From Rubrivirga litoralis (GTDB lineage Bacteria > Bacteroidota > Rhodothermia > Rhodothermales > Rubricoccaceae): a DNA stretch of 64,000 nt. The stretch is from NCBI RefSeq assembly GCF_031846415.1, contig NZ_JAVRHT010000003.1:62001-126000 (forward strand), read 5' to 3'. Position numbers and translations under genes: made by a program. The notes under the pieces were generated by a model, which saw only the letters and a list, made by a program, of their open reading frames with translations, was not told the origin of the DNA and made no database searches. Below are positions 25,307 through 34,212 of this stretch, one piece after another (position 1 is the first letter of the stretch; each line of letters starts with the position of its first letter).

Positions 25307-25762
25307 ATGGCCGACGGCACCAAGACGATCGTCACGAACCGGCGCGCGCGCTACGACTTCGAGCTGACGGACCGTTTCGAGGCGGGCCTCGTGCTCAAGG
25401 GGTCCGAGGTGAAGGCGCTGCGGACGGCGCAGGCCAACCTCCAGGACGCCTTCGTCATCCTGCGCAAGGACGGCGTCGACCTCGTCAACGCCTACATCGC
25501 GCCGTACGAGATGGCGGGGCGGCAGAACCACGAGCCCAGCCAGCCGCGGCGGCTCCTCCTGCACAAGGCGGAGATCGAGAAGCTGCGGAAGGGGACCGAG
25601 CAGAAGGGGTTCACGATCGTCCCCACGCGGCTCTACTTCAAGGGCGGCCGGGCCAAGGTCGAGATCGCGCTCGGGCGCGGCAAGAAGACCGTCGACAAGC
25701 GGCAGACGATCGCGGACCGCGAGTCGAAGCGGAAGCTGGACCGGATCATGAAGGGGCGGTAG
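25307..25762 (+). CDS. smpB: SsrA-binding protein SmpB
   Basis: 151 residues. RRARYDFELTDRFEAGLVLKGSEVKALR, AYIAPYEMAG...HEPSQPRRLLLHKAEI and the basic C-terminal tail GKKTVDKRQTIADRESKRKLDR are diagnostic. It delivers tmRNA to stalled ribosomes. No tmRNA gene was recognised in the window. A pyrimidine word block (TTTACTCGTCACCCATCACT) ends just before the ATG. Confidence 0.97.
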   Translation: MADGTKTIVTNRRARYDFELTDRFEAGLVLKGSEVKALRTAQANLQDAFVILRKDGVDLVNAYIAPYEMAGRQNHEPSQPRRLLLHKAEIEKLRKGTEQKGFTIVPTRLYFKGGRAKVEIALGRGKKTVDKRQTIADRESKRKLDRIMKGR

Positions 25763-25763
25763 A

Positions 25764-25791
25764 CCACCCCGCCCCCGCGCGGGCGGGGCGG
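25764..25791 (+). terminator. Motif-pair hairpin after smpB
   Basis: CCACCCCGCCC (25764-25774) faces GGGCGGGGCGG (25781-25791) with one mismatch, just after the smpB stop. No T-run follows. Confidence 0.45.
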
Positions 25792-25918
25792 TGGGTCCTT
25801 GCGGGCGGGGCGGGGCGGGGCGGCGCTACCCTCCGGCGTCACAACCCGCTGCGCCGTGTCCCGCCCCGCCCGCCGCCTCCGCCGAAAGACCTGGAGGGCT
25901 CGCCGACGGTGGCACCGG

Positions 25919-27808
25919 ATGGTGCGGCCGCTGCGCCGGCCAGCGCGCGTGCTGACGGTGGCCCTCATGCTGGCGGTGATCGGCGTCGGGTTCTACGCCC
26001 TGTACCAGAGCGAGTCGACGGAGCGCGGGGGAGCCTTGGCCCACGCCGAGGGCGGGGTGGCGGTCCTTGACGTGGAGCCTCGCAGCGACGCAGAGATGGC
26101 GGGGCTTCAAAGCGGAGACCACCTCGCCTCGTTCCGAGGCCGACCTGTGACGCCGGCCCTCGCGGACTCGCTCGACGACAGGTTCCTGTTCGCCGGCGCC
26201 GAAGGCGATTCGGTCGCCGTCGAGGTCCGTGGGGAAGAGGGCAGGTGGGCGGCCGTCGTTGTCCTGGGGGCTCGCCAAGCTGAGGACGCTGAGCGCTTCG
26301 GGCTCAACCCACAGTGGGCAGATCGGATAGTGGGCGCAGTGTGGTTCCTCGGCGCCCTCGCGTTCGCTCTCTGTGGACTCGCCTTGTTCGTCCGAGCGCG
26401 GGCGCGGGGCTACCTCGCCTCGCTCGGCACCGCGCTCCTCTCCGTCGCGGGCGGGGCGGCGTTCGTTGGGCTCGTTGATTGGGACGGGGCGGGGTTAGGC
26501 GGTCCCCTCTTGATTGCTCTTGGTTTCGTCTCCGTCGCGGCCTTCTTTTCTGCGCTTCCGGCGATCACGTCGGCCCTCGTCCGGTTCCCGGACGGCCTGT
26601 ACACGCCTGCTTGGACTCGCCACACGCGGCGCCTAGCCATCGGTGGGATCGTGTCGATGATCGGGCTCTTTATCGCCGGCACCGAGGCCGCTGGCGCGGA
26701 GTGGCTCCGGTACGCCGCCCTCGGCGTGGGCGTGGTGATCGTCGCGGTCCCAGCGATCGGGCTGTTCCAGAAGTACCGGCGGACGGCGAACCCGGAGGTC
26801 CGTCAGCAGATGAAGTGGGTGCTCCTCCCGCTCGGAGCCTTCCTCGCCATCATCGTCGTGGCAAGCGTGGGGAGCCAGTCGGTCGCGGCGTTCGACTCGG
26901 AACGGACCGCGTCGGGGTACCTCTTCAACTGGGGGACCTACGCCGCGGCGGGGCTCGCGTTCGCGGCCATCCCGCTCGGCGTCCTCGCCGGCGTCCTCCA
27001 CTTCCGCCCGTGGGACGCTGACCTGTGGATCGCCCGGTCGGCCGCCGTCGGCGCGGCGACGCTCGTGCTCACGGCCGTGTTCGCGGGCGGGGTGGAGGCG
27101 CTGCGCGTCGGCCTCCAGTCGTCGTTTGGGGCCGGCGCCGAGCCCGTGGCCGGGGCGCTCGCCGCCGTCGTCTCGCTCGCCGCCTTCAACCCCGTCCGCG
27201 AGTGGTTCCTGCGCCGCGCGGACGCCGACCTCCACCGGACGCGCGAGGTGCTGTGCGACCGGCTCCCGCTGGTCCTCACCGGCCGGCAAGTCGTCGCCCC
27301 GCCCGCCGAGGTGGGCCGCGTGGCGATGGGGATCGTCCGCAGCGCGTTCCGCACCGAGCGGGCGGCCGTCTTCACGGTCGGCGCGGGCGGGGCGTGGTCG
27401 GCCGTCGCGTGCGCCGGCGTCGCGGGCGGGGCGGCGTCGGACTGGGCCGCGTGCGCGCTGCTGCCCCCTGACGCCCTCCCCGCCCACTCCGTCCAGGTGT
27501 GGGAGGACGGCCTGTTCGTGCTCCGCGTCCCGCTCCGGTCCGTCGAGGGCGAGGCCGTGGGCGTGCTCGCGCTGGGCACGCACGGGCGCGGGCGGGGCTA
27601 CAGCACCGAAGAGCGGAAGGCGCTCGACGGCGCCTCGTTCGCGCTCGCCGAGGCCCTCCTCGTCTCCGCCCGCCGCGAGGCCGCGCGCGCGACGGACTAC
27701 GACCGCCTGGCCGGCCTCGTCGCCCGGTTCGCGGACGCTGAGGCGTCAGGCGACGGCCAGGCGACGGAGCCGGGTGCCGCCCCGCCCCGGCCCTATCCGT
27801 CGGCGTAG
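25919..27808 (+). CDS. PDZ - multi-helix membrane - GAF-like signalling protein
   Basis: 629 residues. N-terminal helix (RVLTVALMLAVIGVGFYALY), then a PDZ-like domain (VAVLDVEPRSDAEMAGLQSGDHLASFRGRPV). About eight membrane helices follow, then a GAF-like cytoplasmic part (AMGIVRSAFRTERAAVFTVG...VGVLALGTHGRGRGYSTEERKALDGASFALAEALL). The layout resembles sensor histidine kinases, but no kinase domain is present. I chose the ATG at 25919 because the 40 residues upstream are Arg-rich and lie in a motif-dense stretch. Its first third is less GC-rich than the rest. Confidence 0.85.
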   Translation: MVRPLRRPARVLTVALMLAVIGVGFYALYQSESTERGGALAHAEGGVAVLDVEPRSDAEMAGLQSGDHLASFRGRPVTPALADSLDDRFLFAGAEGDSVAVEVRGEEGRWAAVVVLGARQAEDAERFGLNPQWADRIVGAVWFLGALAFALCGLALFVRARARGYLASLGTALLSVAGGAAFVGLVDWDGAGLGGPLLIALGFVSVAAFFSALPAITSALVRFPDGLYTPAWTRHTRRLAIGGIVSMIGLFIAGTEAAGAEWLRYAALGVGVVIVAVPAIGLFQKYRRTANPEVRQQMKWVLLPLGAFLAIIVVASVGSQSVAAFDSERTASGYLFNWGTYAAAGLAFAAIPLGVLAGVLHFRPWDADLWIARSAAVGAATLVLTAVFAGGVEALRVGLQSSFGAGAEPVAGALAAVVSLAAFNPVREWFLRRADADLHRTREVLCDRLPLVLTGRQVVAPPAEVGRVAMGIVRSAFRTERAAVFTVGAGGAWSAVACAGVAGGAASDWAACALLPPDALPAHSVQVWEDGLFVLRVPLRSVEGEAVGVLALGTHGRGRGYSTEERKALDGASFALAEALLVSARREAARATDYDRLAGLVARFADAEASGDGQATEPGAAPPRPYPSA

Positions 27809-27826
27809 AGCGGGCCGCCCCGCTCT
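27807..27826. terminator. Bidirectional hairpin between convergent genes
   Basis: AGAGCGGG-CCGC-CCCGCTCT: a perfect 8-bp stem filling nearly all of the 19-bp gap between the GAF-protein stop (27808) and the purE stop (27828). It could serve both strands. Confidence 0.65.
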
Positions 27827-27827
27827 G

Positions 27828-28349
27828 TCACGCGCCCTCGGGCGGGGCGGGGCGGCGGGCCTTGTCGGCGACGTTCGCGTCCATCTCGGCCACGCGGTCC
27901 CGGAGGTCCTGCCGGTGCGCCTCCAGTTTGGCGCGGAGGCCGTCGTCCGACGTGGCCAGGATCTGGACGGCGAGGAGCGCCGCGTTTTGCGCCTGCCCGA
28001 TCGCGACGGTCGCGACCGGCACCCCGCCCGGCATCTGGACGATGGAGAGCAGCGAGTCCATCCCCTTCAGGTTCCGCGTGGCGACGGGCACGCCGACGAC
28101 GGGCAGCACCGTCGACGCCGCGATCATGCCGGGCAGGTGCGCCGCCCCGCCCGCGCCGGCCACGATCACTCGAAGCCCTCGCTCGGCGGCCGTCCGGGCG
28201 TAGTCCGTCATGGCGTCGGGCGTCCGGTGGGCCGAGAGGACGCGGGCCTCGAAGGGGACGCCGAAGTCGGCGAGCACGTCGGCCGCGGCGTCCATCGTGG
28301 GCCAGTCGGACTCGGAGCCCATTGCGAGACCGACGAGGGGGGTGGGCAT
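27828..28349 (-). CDS. purE: N5-carboxyaminoimidazole ribonucleotide mutase PurE
   Basis: 173 residues. VGLAMGSESDWPTMDAAADVLADFGV (SDxxxM signature), SAHRTPDAM, GAGGAAHLPGMIAASTVLPVVGVPV and LLSIVQMPGGVPVATVAIGQAQNAALLA define class I PurE. It acts after PurK in de novo purine synthesis. It is the last gene of the minus-strand run fabH-proC-purK-purE. The spacer before it is a GAGGGATA-word hairpin ending at the ATG. Confidence 0.97.
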   Translation of the reverse strand: MPTPLVGLAMGSESDWPTMDAAADVLADFGVPFEARVLSAHRTPDAMTDYARTAAERGLRVIVAGAGGAAHLPGMIAASTVLPVVGVPVATRNLKGMDSLLSIVQMPGGVPVATVAIGQAQNAALLAVQILATSDDGLRAKLEAHRQDLRDRVAEMDANVADKARRPAPPEGA

Positions 28350-28445
28350 GAGGGATAGAGGGATAGAGGGATAGAGGGATGATACCGGGCGGGGTGGGTG
28401 GGTCGCCTTCCTCATGCCTCTTCCATCCCGTATCCCTCCATCCCT
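28350..28445 (-). repeat. GAGGGAT-word hairpin linking purK stop to purE start
   Basis: Read on the minus strand: after the purK TAG comes AGAGGGATGGAGGGATACGG (purine-rich), and just before the purE ATG comes (CCCTCTAT)n. The repeat of period 8 is nearly perfect on the purE side (28350-28380). The arms are complementary. The same word is used at 16860-17012. Confidence 0.75.
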
Positions 28446-29564
28446 CTACAGCCGCACCGCCTCGGCCGCCGCTTCGGCCCGCTCACGCGCCGCCTCCACG
28501 GTCGGCGCCGTCGCGGTCACGTGGCCCATCTTGCGGGCGGGGCGGACCTCCGTCTTGCCGTAGAGGTGGACGCTCGCGCCGTCGACGGCGAGCGCGTCCG
28601 AAAGGCCGGGCGCCACCCCGCCCTCGCGCTCGCCCAGCACGTTGACGACGCACGCGGCCGGCACGCGCAGGCCGGGGTCGCCGAGCGGCCAGTCGAGGAC
28701 GGCGCGGACGTGGTTCTCGAACTGCGACGTGTGGCTCGCGTCGATCGTGAGGTGCGCCGTGTTGTGCGGGCGGGGCGCCACCTCGTTCACGAGCACCGCC
28801 CCGCCCTCGGCCACGAACACCTCGACCGTCGCCACGCCGACCACGTCCAGCGCCTCGACGGTCGCGAGCGCCACGCGGCGGGCCTCGGCCTCGACGGACT
28901 CGGGGAAGCCGGCCGGCGCCCAGGCCGCCCACAGACGGTGGTCGCGGTGCTCGCTCCGCACGACCGGGTAAACCACGGCCGCCCCGCCCCGCCCGTCTAC
29001 GGTGGGCCGCCGCGCGACGGTGACGGCGGCCTCGGCCTCGAACGGGACGAACGCCTCGACGAGCAAGCCGTCCTCAGCCGATAAATCGTCCCACGCCGCC
29101 TGGACGTCGGCCTCGGTCCGGCACGTCGCGTTGCCGTAGCCGTCGTACGAGCCCTCGAACCGCTTGCACACGACGGCCCCGAACCGCTCCAGCGCGGCCA
29201 GCGCCTCGCCGCGCGTGGCAGCCCAGACGTGGGCGGGTTGGGGCAGCCCGTGCTCCGCGAGCCGCGCCCGCTGCCGCCCCTTGTGGCGGATGGCGACGAG
29301 CGCCTCGACGCCGGGCCGCACGGGCACGCCCGCCGGCACGCGGTCGGCCGGCGCCCACTCGCTCTCGACCGTCACCACGTCGCACGCCTCGGCCCACGGG
29401 CCGAGGACGGACGCGTCTTCCCAGTCGCCGACCGTCACGTGGGCGAGCGGAGCGGTGGGGCCGGACGCCGACGGCGCGAGCACGCGGACGTCGACGCCCA
29501 GCCGCGCGGCGGCGAACGCGGTCATGCGGCCGAGCTGGCCGCCTCCAAGGATGCCGAGAACCAT
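28446..29564 (-). CDS. purK: 5-(carboxyamino)imidazole ribonucleotide synthase PurK
   Basis: 372 residues. ATP-grasp enzyme starting LGILGGGQLGRMTAFAAARLG, with CKRFEGSYDGYGN (ATP loop), LVEAFVPFEAEAAVTVAR and VLVNEVAPRPHNTAHLTIDASHTSQFENHVRAV (metal and substrate residues). It carboxylates AIR using bicarbonate and ATP, handing the product to PurE encoded just downstream. Confidence 0.97.
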   Translation of the reverse strand: MVLGILGGGQLGRMTAFAAARLGVDVRVLAPSASGPTAPLAHVTVGDWEDASVLGPWAEACDVVTVESEWAPADRVPAGVPVRPGVEALVAIRHKGRQRARLAEHGLPQPAHVWAATRGEALAALERFGAVVCKRFEGSYDGYGNATCRTEADVQAAWDDLSAEDGLLVEAFVPFEAEAAVTVARRPTVDGRGGAAVVYPVVRSEHRDHRLWAAWAPAGFPESVEAEARRVALATVEALDVVGVATVEVFVAEGGAVLVNEVAPRPHNTAHLTIDASHTSQFENHVRAVLDWPLGDPGLRVPAACVVNVLGEREGGVAPGLSDALAVDGASVHLYGKTEVRPARKMGHVTATAPTVEAARERAEAAAEAVRL

Positions 29565-29717
29565 GCGGGTGGCGAGGAAAGGGTGATGGGCGGGGCGGTC
29601 GGGCGAGCGCCCCGGGCCGCCACCCCGCCCCCGCGGGCAGGGTACCCCGGAACCGGGCGGGGCGGCGGTGCCGGCGCCTCCTGCCCGTCACTCGTCACCC
29701 TTTACTCATCGCCCGCC
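29565..29717 (-). repeat. TGACGAGT-word hairpin spacer between proC and purK
   Basis: On the minus strand, proC's stop is followed by GCGATGAGTAAAGGGTGACG and AGTGACGGGC (purine-rich). The purK start is preceded by CATCACCCTTTCCTC. The middle holds GGGCGGGGYGG motif pairs. Confidence 0.55.
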
Positions 29718-30548
29718 CTACTCGTCACGCGCGACCACGCTCAACTCCCGGCTCCGCTCCGTCGCGATGCCGACGGCGTCGATGAGCATGGTCCGCAGCC
29801 CGTGCTTCTCGAGCTCGGCGACGGCCGAGATCGTCGTGCCGCCGGGCGTCGTGACCTCGTCGCGCAGGATGGCGGGGTGGCGGCCGGTCTCGATGGCGAG
29901 GCGCGCGGCGCCGAGCACGGTCTGCGCCGCGAGCCGCGCGGCGACCGTCCGCGGCAGCCCCTGCTTGACGCCGGCGTCGGTGAGCGCCTCGATGACCATG
30001 AACACGTAGGCCGGGCCGCTCCCCGAGAGGCCGGTCACGGCGTCCATAAGGTACTCCGGCACCACCTCGACGATGCCGACGGCCGCGAACACCTCGCGGG
30101 CCAGCGCCACGTGCTGCCCCGAGGCGCCCGCCCCGCCCGCGATCGCCGTGGCCGCCTCGTCGACGAGCGCCGGCGTGTTGGGCATCGCGCGGACGACGGC
30201 CAGCGGTTGCCCGAGCGCCCCGGCGATCGCCCGCGTGGTCACGCCGGCCAGCGTCGAGAGCACGAGGGCGCCGGGCGAGACGTGGTCGCGGACCTCGTCG
30301 AACAGGGCGCCCGCGTTCTGCGGCTTGACCGACACCAGCACGACGGTCGCCCCGCGGACGGCCCCGACGTTGTCGGTCGTGGCCGTGACGCCGGGGAGCC
30401 GCTCGCGCAGCTCGTCGAGCCCGCTCGCGTCGCGGCGCGTGACGCGGATCTGCCCCGCGGCGAGGTCGTCGCCGCGGAGGAGGCCGCCGACGAGCGCTCG
30501 GCCGATGTGGCCGGCGCCGAGCACGGCGAGGGTCTGGTCGCGGAGCAC
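29718..30548 (-). CDS. proC: Pyrroline-5-carboxylate reductase
   Basis: 276 residues. TLAVLGAGHIGRALVGGLLRGDDL (NADPH fold), VLVSVKPQNAGALFDEV, VVRAMPNTPALVDEAATAIAGG and VTGLSGSGPAYVFMVIEALTDAGVKQGLPR are diagnostic. It makes the last step of proline synthesis. The start is a GTG at 30548 (VLRDQTLAVLG). The longer frame upstream translates to low-complexity sequence across a word-repeat spacer. fabH lies upstream in the same orientation. Confidence 0.95.
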   Translation of the reverse strand: MLRDQTLAVLGAGHIGRALVGGLLRGDDLAAGQIRVTRRDASGLDELRERLPGVTATTDNVGAVRGATVVLVSVKPQNAGALFDEVRDHVSPGALVLSTLAGVTTRAIAGALGQPLAVVRAMPNTPALVDEAATAIAGGAGASGQHVALAREVFAAVGIVEVVPEYLMDAVTGLSGSGPAYVFMVIEALTDAGVKQGLPRTVAARLAAQTVLGAARLAIETGRHPAILRDEVTTPGGTTISAVAELEKHGLRTMLIDAVGIATERSRELSVVARDE

Positions 30549-30734
30549 GGACGGGGTGGGGTGGTGAGTGACGGGTAACGAGTAAAGAGCGGGGTGATCG
30601 GTGAACGCCGACGCTCGGCCGTCACCGCCCCGCCTCCGGCTGATTTGCCTTCGCCGCCCCGCCCACACAGTACGGCGGGGCGGGGTGGTCCGGCGGCCCC
30701 TCCGGCTCGTCACTCGTCACCCCTCACCCGCCCC
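30549..30734 (-). repeat. GAGTGACGGGT-word hairpin spacer between fabH and proC
   Basis: After the fabH stop on the minus strand comes GGGTGAGGGGTGACGAGTGA CGAG. Before the proC GTG comes CTCTTTACTCGTTACCCGTC and ACTCACC. The arms are complementary. Motif-rich DNA, including a GGGGCGGGGTGG cluster at about 30675-30690, forms the loop. Confidence 0.6.
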
Positions 30735-31823
30735 TCACGCGATGAGCCCTTCGACCACGCCGCGGTCGTCGATGACGGTCTCCGGCGTGGCGCCGCGCCC
30801 GGCCTCCCGCCCCGCCCCCGGCTCGATGGCGAGCGGGCCGAGGTCGAACAGGCACGTCGCCCACGTCAGCCCGGCCCCGAAGCTCACGAGCGCGAGCGTG
30901 TCGCCGGCGCGCGCGCGGCCGCTCTCCAGGACTTCCGAGAGCGCGATGGGGATCGTCCCGGCGGACGTGTTGCCGTAGTCCGCCACGTTCATGACCACCT
31001 TCTCGGGCGGCAGCCCGAACTGATCGGCCGCGTACTCGATGATCCGCGCGTTCGCCTGGTGGGGGATGAACAGGTCGATGTCCTCGACGCCCGCGCCGGC
31101 CTTCGTCATCACCCGTTCGAGCGACTCGCACATCGTCTGCGTCGCGAACCGGAACACGGCGCGGCCCTCCATGCGCAGAAAGTGCGTGCGGTTGTCGATG
31201 GCCTCCTGGCTGACCGGGTTGCGCGTGCCGGGGCACGGCGAGATGAGGACGTCGGCCTGCGACCCGTCGCTCCCCAGCTCGAACGACCGGAGCCCGCACG
31301 GCCGGTCCGTGGCCCGGAGCACGACGGCGCCGGCGCCGTCGCCGAACAGGACGCACGTCGTGCGGTCCTGGAAGTCGATGTTTTTCGAGAGCACCTCGGC
31401 GCCGACGAGGAGGATGGTCTCGTACGCCCCGGTCTGGATAAACTGGTCGGCCGTGACGAGGCCGTACACGAACCCGGTGCACCCGACCATGAGCGTCATG
31501 GCGCCGGCGCGCGTGCAGCCCAGGCGGTCCTGGACCTGGCTCGACGTGGGCGGGGTGAGGTAGTCCGGCGTCGACGTGGCGACGAGCACGAGGTCCACGT
31601 CGGCGCCCGTGATCCCGGCCCGGTCGAGCGCCATCCGCCCGGCCTCGACGCACAGGTCGCTCGTCGCCTGCTCCTCGCTCACGAAGTGCCGCCGCTCAAT
31701 GCCCGACCGCGAGCGGATCCACTCGTCGGTGGTGTCGACGTACTGGGCGAGGTCGTCGTTCGTGACGGGCGGGCCGGGGGCGTAGTGGCCCCAGCCGACG
31801 AGGGAGGCGTACGGGCGGGTCAT
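30735..31823 (-). CDS. fabH: Beta-ketoacyl-ACP synthase III FabH
   Basis: 362 residues, somewhat longer than the usual ~330 because of a Gly/Arg-rich C-terminal tail of about 30 residues. The catalytic Cys is in LMVGCTGFVYGL (about residue 115), His in LFIPHQANARII and Asn in NVADYGNTSAGTIPIAL. It condenses acetyl-CoA with malonyl-ACP to start fatty acids. No other fab gene is adjacent. It is first in the minus-strand run with proC, purK and purE. Confidence 0.95.
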   Translation of the reverse strand: MTRPYASLVGWGHYAPGPPVTNDDLAQYVDTTDEWIRSRSGIERRHFVSEEQATSDLCVEAGRMALDRAGITGADVDLVLVATSTPDYLTPPTSSQVQDRLGCTRAGAMTLMVGCTGFVYGLVTADQFIQTGAYETILLVGAEVLSKNIDFQDRTTCVLFGDGAGAVVLRATDRPCGLRSFELGSDGSQADVLISPCPGTRNPVSQEAIDNRTHFLRMEGRAVFRFATQTMCESLERVMTKAGAGVEDIDLFIPHQANARIIEYAADQFGLPPEKVVMNVADYGNTSAGTIPIALSEVLESGRARAGDTLALVSFGAGLTWATCLFDLGPLAIEPGAGREAGRGATPETVIDDRGVVEGLIA

Positions 31824-31903
31824 GGCGGTGCGTGTGAGCGCGGAAGCGGTTTCGGTTCAGGATAACGGTGCCTGGGCGGGGTGGGGCGTCTCCCCACGGC
31901 GCC

Positions 31904-32584
31904 TCAGGCGAGGTCGAACCGCCCCGCCCGCAGAAACTGGACCGTTTGCCGGATGACCTCAGATGACCACATGATGGTGGAGTGCGACGGCGGGAGCACG
32001 ATCGCGTCGGCGAGGCCGCCTGGGGCGTGGGCGCTGGCGACCGACACGAGCCCGTCGTGCGGACCCGCGAACAAGCGCCCGAACGGGAGCCGCGTGCCGG
32101 TCCCCGCGATCACGCCGGCCTCGATGCCGCGCACGTCGCCGAGCGCGTTGGGGACGCTCGCGGCGTCGGTCCCGAGCTGGCCCAGCGCCGGGCCGAGGAC
32201 CGACGGGAACGGACGGCGCGCGCGGAGCGCGTCGGCCACCTCGGAGCCGCCGTGGGGCGGGGCGAGCATGACGGCCCGCGAGCCCTCGGGCAGCGGCCGC
32301 CCCCGGTCGTACCGCCCCGCCGCAAAGGCGCGGACCACGACGCCGCCCAGCGAGTGCGTCACGAAGTGGACCCGCGCCGCCGGCTCCCGCCCCGCCCCGC
32401 CCGCGAGGAGCGCGTTCACGCGCGGCGCGAGCACGATCTCGACGAGCGCCTGGACCGTCCGCCGCCGCGACGGATAATCCACCACGTGCGGGCTGAACCC
32501 GGCCCGCCGGAGCGCCCGCGCGAGCGGCATCATCGAGAGCCCCGTCCGCCCGAGGCCGTGGAGCAGGAGGACGGGGTCGGGCAT
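31904..32584 (-). CDS. Alpha/beta hydrolase, lipase-like
   Basis: 226 residues. PVLLLHGLGRTGLSMMPLARAL (oxyanion HGLGR), VHFVTHSLGGVVVRAFA (nucleophile elbow HSLGG), FAGPHDGLVSVASAHAPG (acid Asp) and PPSHSTIMWS (His) give a full catalytic set. It lacks a signal peptide, so it is probably cytoplasmic, or exported by another route. The substrate is unknown. Confidence 0.9.
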   Translation of the reverse strand: MPDPVLLLHGLGRTGLSMMPLARALRRAGFSPHVVDYPSRRRTVQALVEIVLAPRVNALLAGGAGREPAARVHFVTHSLGGVVVRAFAAGRYDRGRPLPEGSRAVMLAPPHGGSEVADALRARRPFPSVLGPALGQLGTDAASVPNALGDVRGIEAGVIAGTGTRLPFGRLFAGPHDGLVSVASAHAPGGLADAIVLPPSHSTIMWSSEVIRQTVQFLRAGRFDLA

Positions 32585-32710
32585 GTCCAGCGAGCGGCGA
32601 GCAGAGGGCAGCGAGCGGGGCGGGGCGGTCGTAGGCGGCCGGTTGCGCCCTCGCTCCGCGTCGAGTTTCTACCCGGCCTGCCGCTTCAGGGGCGGGGTGG
32701 GGGCATCTTC

Positions 32711-32766
32711 TGCACGCTGCACGCTGCACGCTGCACGCTGCACGCTGCACGCTGCACGCTGCACGC
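32711..32766. repeat. (TGCACGC)8 heptamer array with leader
   Basis: Eight exact TGCACGC units preceded by GGCGGGGTGGGGGCATCTTC. A loosely related AGCGAGCGGCGAGCAGAGGG block lies at about 32590-32620, after the hydrolase start. The array touches the 3' end of the amidohydrolase gene at 32770. Confidence 0.95.
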
Positions 32767-32769
32767 TTC

Positions 32770-34122
32770 CTACTCGCCCCCGGGCGGGGTGGTCAGGCCG
32801 GGCTGGCGGTTCAGGTACTCCTGGTAGAGCTCCGTCTGGCGGCTCACGAGCGGGACCTGGTAGCCGTCGATAAAGACGGCCGTGACGTCGGTCGCCGGCT
32901 GGAACGGGTCGCCGTCGGCGACGAACAGCGTGGCCTGCTTGCCGACCTCGACCGAGCCCATCCGGTCGTCGACGCCGAACATCCGGGCCGGCGCGATCGT
33001 GACGGCCTCCAGCGCGGCCTGGCGGTCGAACCCGTAGTCCTGGCCGAAGGCGACGGCGAAGCCGGCGTGGAACGGGAGGTTTCGGTAGTTCTGCATCCGG
33101 TCCTGCGTCTGGAGCGCGACCGGCACGCCGGCCTGGGCTAGCAGCGCCGCGTTCTCGTAGGCCCGGCTGTAGCGGTCCGACGCCCGCGTCGGGAGCCCGA
33201 GCACCGGGCCGGCGATAACCGGGAGCCCGGCCGCCGCGATCTGGTCGGCCACGCGCCACCCCTCGGCCACGCCCGTCAGGACGGCCGAGACGTCCTTGCC
33301 GTCCAGCCACTCCAGCGCCTTCACGATGTCGGCCGCCGCGTTGGCCTCGACCAGCAGCACGCGCTCGCCGCGGACGGCGGGGAGGAGCGCCGCGAACTCG
33401 GGCTGGTACGGCATCTCGCCCGCCCCGCCCCCGGCCGCGCGCGCCGAGTCGATCCGGGCGTAGAGCACGGCCTGCTCCCACGTCTCGTCCAGCGTCTCGA
33501 GCGCCTCCTTGGCCGCCTTGTCGATGGCCTCCTGCTCGCGGCGGTCGAACGGCCCGCGCCGCCCGGTCGTCGGGAAGTTGAGGACGACGGCCTCGAAGCC
33601 CGTCGACATCTGGGCCGGCGTGTAGCCGTGGAGGTTCACGAGCGCCGCCGTCCCCGGCATGAGCCCGCCCTGCGGCACGGCCAGCGCCGTCGTCACGCCT
33701 GAGAGCCGCGTGATCGGCACGTGGATCGTCGACGGGTTGACGGCGGTGATCGCCTCCATCTGCGGCGTCACGTCGCCGATCTCGTCGAAGTCCTGCGTCT
33801 CGTCGACCGAGCCGACCTCGTCGAGCCCGATCCGCGTCCCGGCGTCGATAAAGCCCGGGTAGACCGTGCCCCCGTCGCACGGGACCACGACCGCCCCGCC
33901 CGGCACGGCGGCCTCGCCGACGGCTGCGATCCGCCCGTCCTCGATGACGACGGTCCCGCGCTCGACCACGCCGCGCGTGACGGTCTCGATGCGGCAGTCG
34001 GTGAGCGCGAACGTCCCCGTCCGCGCGCGGTACTGCGGGCCTTGCGCGAGCGCGGGCGCGGCGACGAGGAGGGCGAGCCCGATTAGGGTCGACGGGGTCA
34101 GGGCGGGGAGGAGGAAACGCAT
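32770..34122 (-). CDS. Exported amidohydrolase-like protein lacking the first HxH motif
   Basis: 450 residues with a signal peptide (TLIGLALLVAAPALAQ). Amidohydrolase/imidazolonepropionase-like layout: GTVVIEDGRIAAVGEAA, VYPGFIDAGTRIGLDEVG, IAPARMFGVDDRMGSVEVGKQATLFVADGDPF. Where active members have DAHxH, this one has DAGTRI. It belongs to a Bacteroidota-type paralog group that often occurs in tandem. I chose the ATG at 34122, four codons inside the longest frame, where the signal peptide fits best. It is the last of three tandem amidohydrolase genes. Confidence 0.9.
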   Translation of the reverse strand: MRFLLPALTPSTLIGLALLVAAPALAQGPQYRARTGTFALTDCRIETVTRGVVERGTVVIEDGRIAAVGEAAVPGGAVVVPCDGGTVYPGFIDAGTRIGLDEVGSVDETQDFDEIGDVTPQMEAITAVNPSTIHVPITRLSGVTTALAVPQGGLMPGTAALVNLHGYTPAQMSTGFEAVVLNFPTTGRRGPFDRREQEAIDKAAKEALETLDETWEQAVLYARIDSARAAGGGAGEMPYQPEFAALLPAVRGERVLLVEANAAADIVKALEWLDGKDVSAVLTGVAEGWRVADQIAAAGLPVIAGPVLGLPTRASDRYSRAYENAALLAQAGVPVALQTQDRMQNYRNLPFHAGFAVAFGQDYGFDRQAALEAVTIAPARMFGVDDRMGSVEVGKQATLFVADGDPFQPATDVTAVFIDGYQVPLVSRQTELYQEYLNRQPGLTTPPGGE

Positions 34123-34212
34123 GGGCGGACCCAAAGGGTGGGGCGGTTGCCGAGGGCGGGGCGGGGCGGCCAGTCCGGCGCCACCCCGCCCGGGGCGCGC
34201 GGGCGGGGCGGT

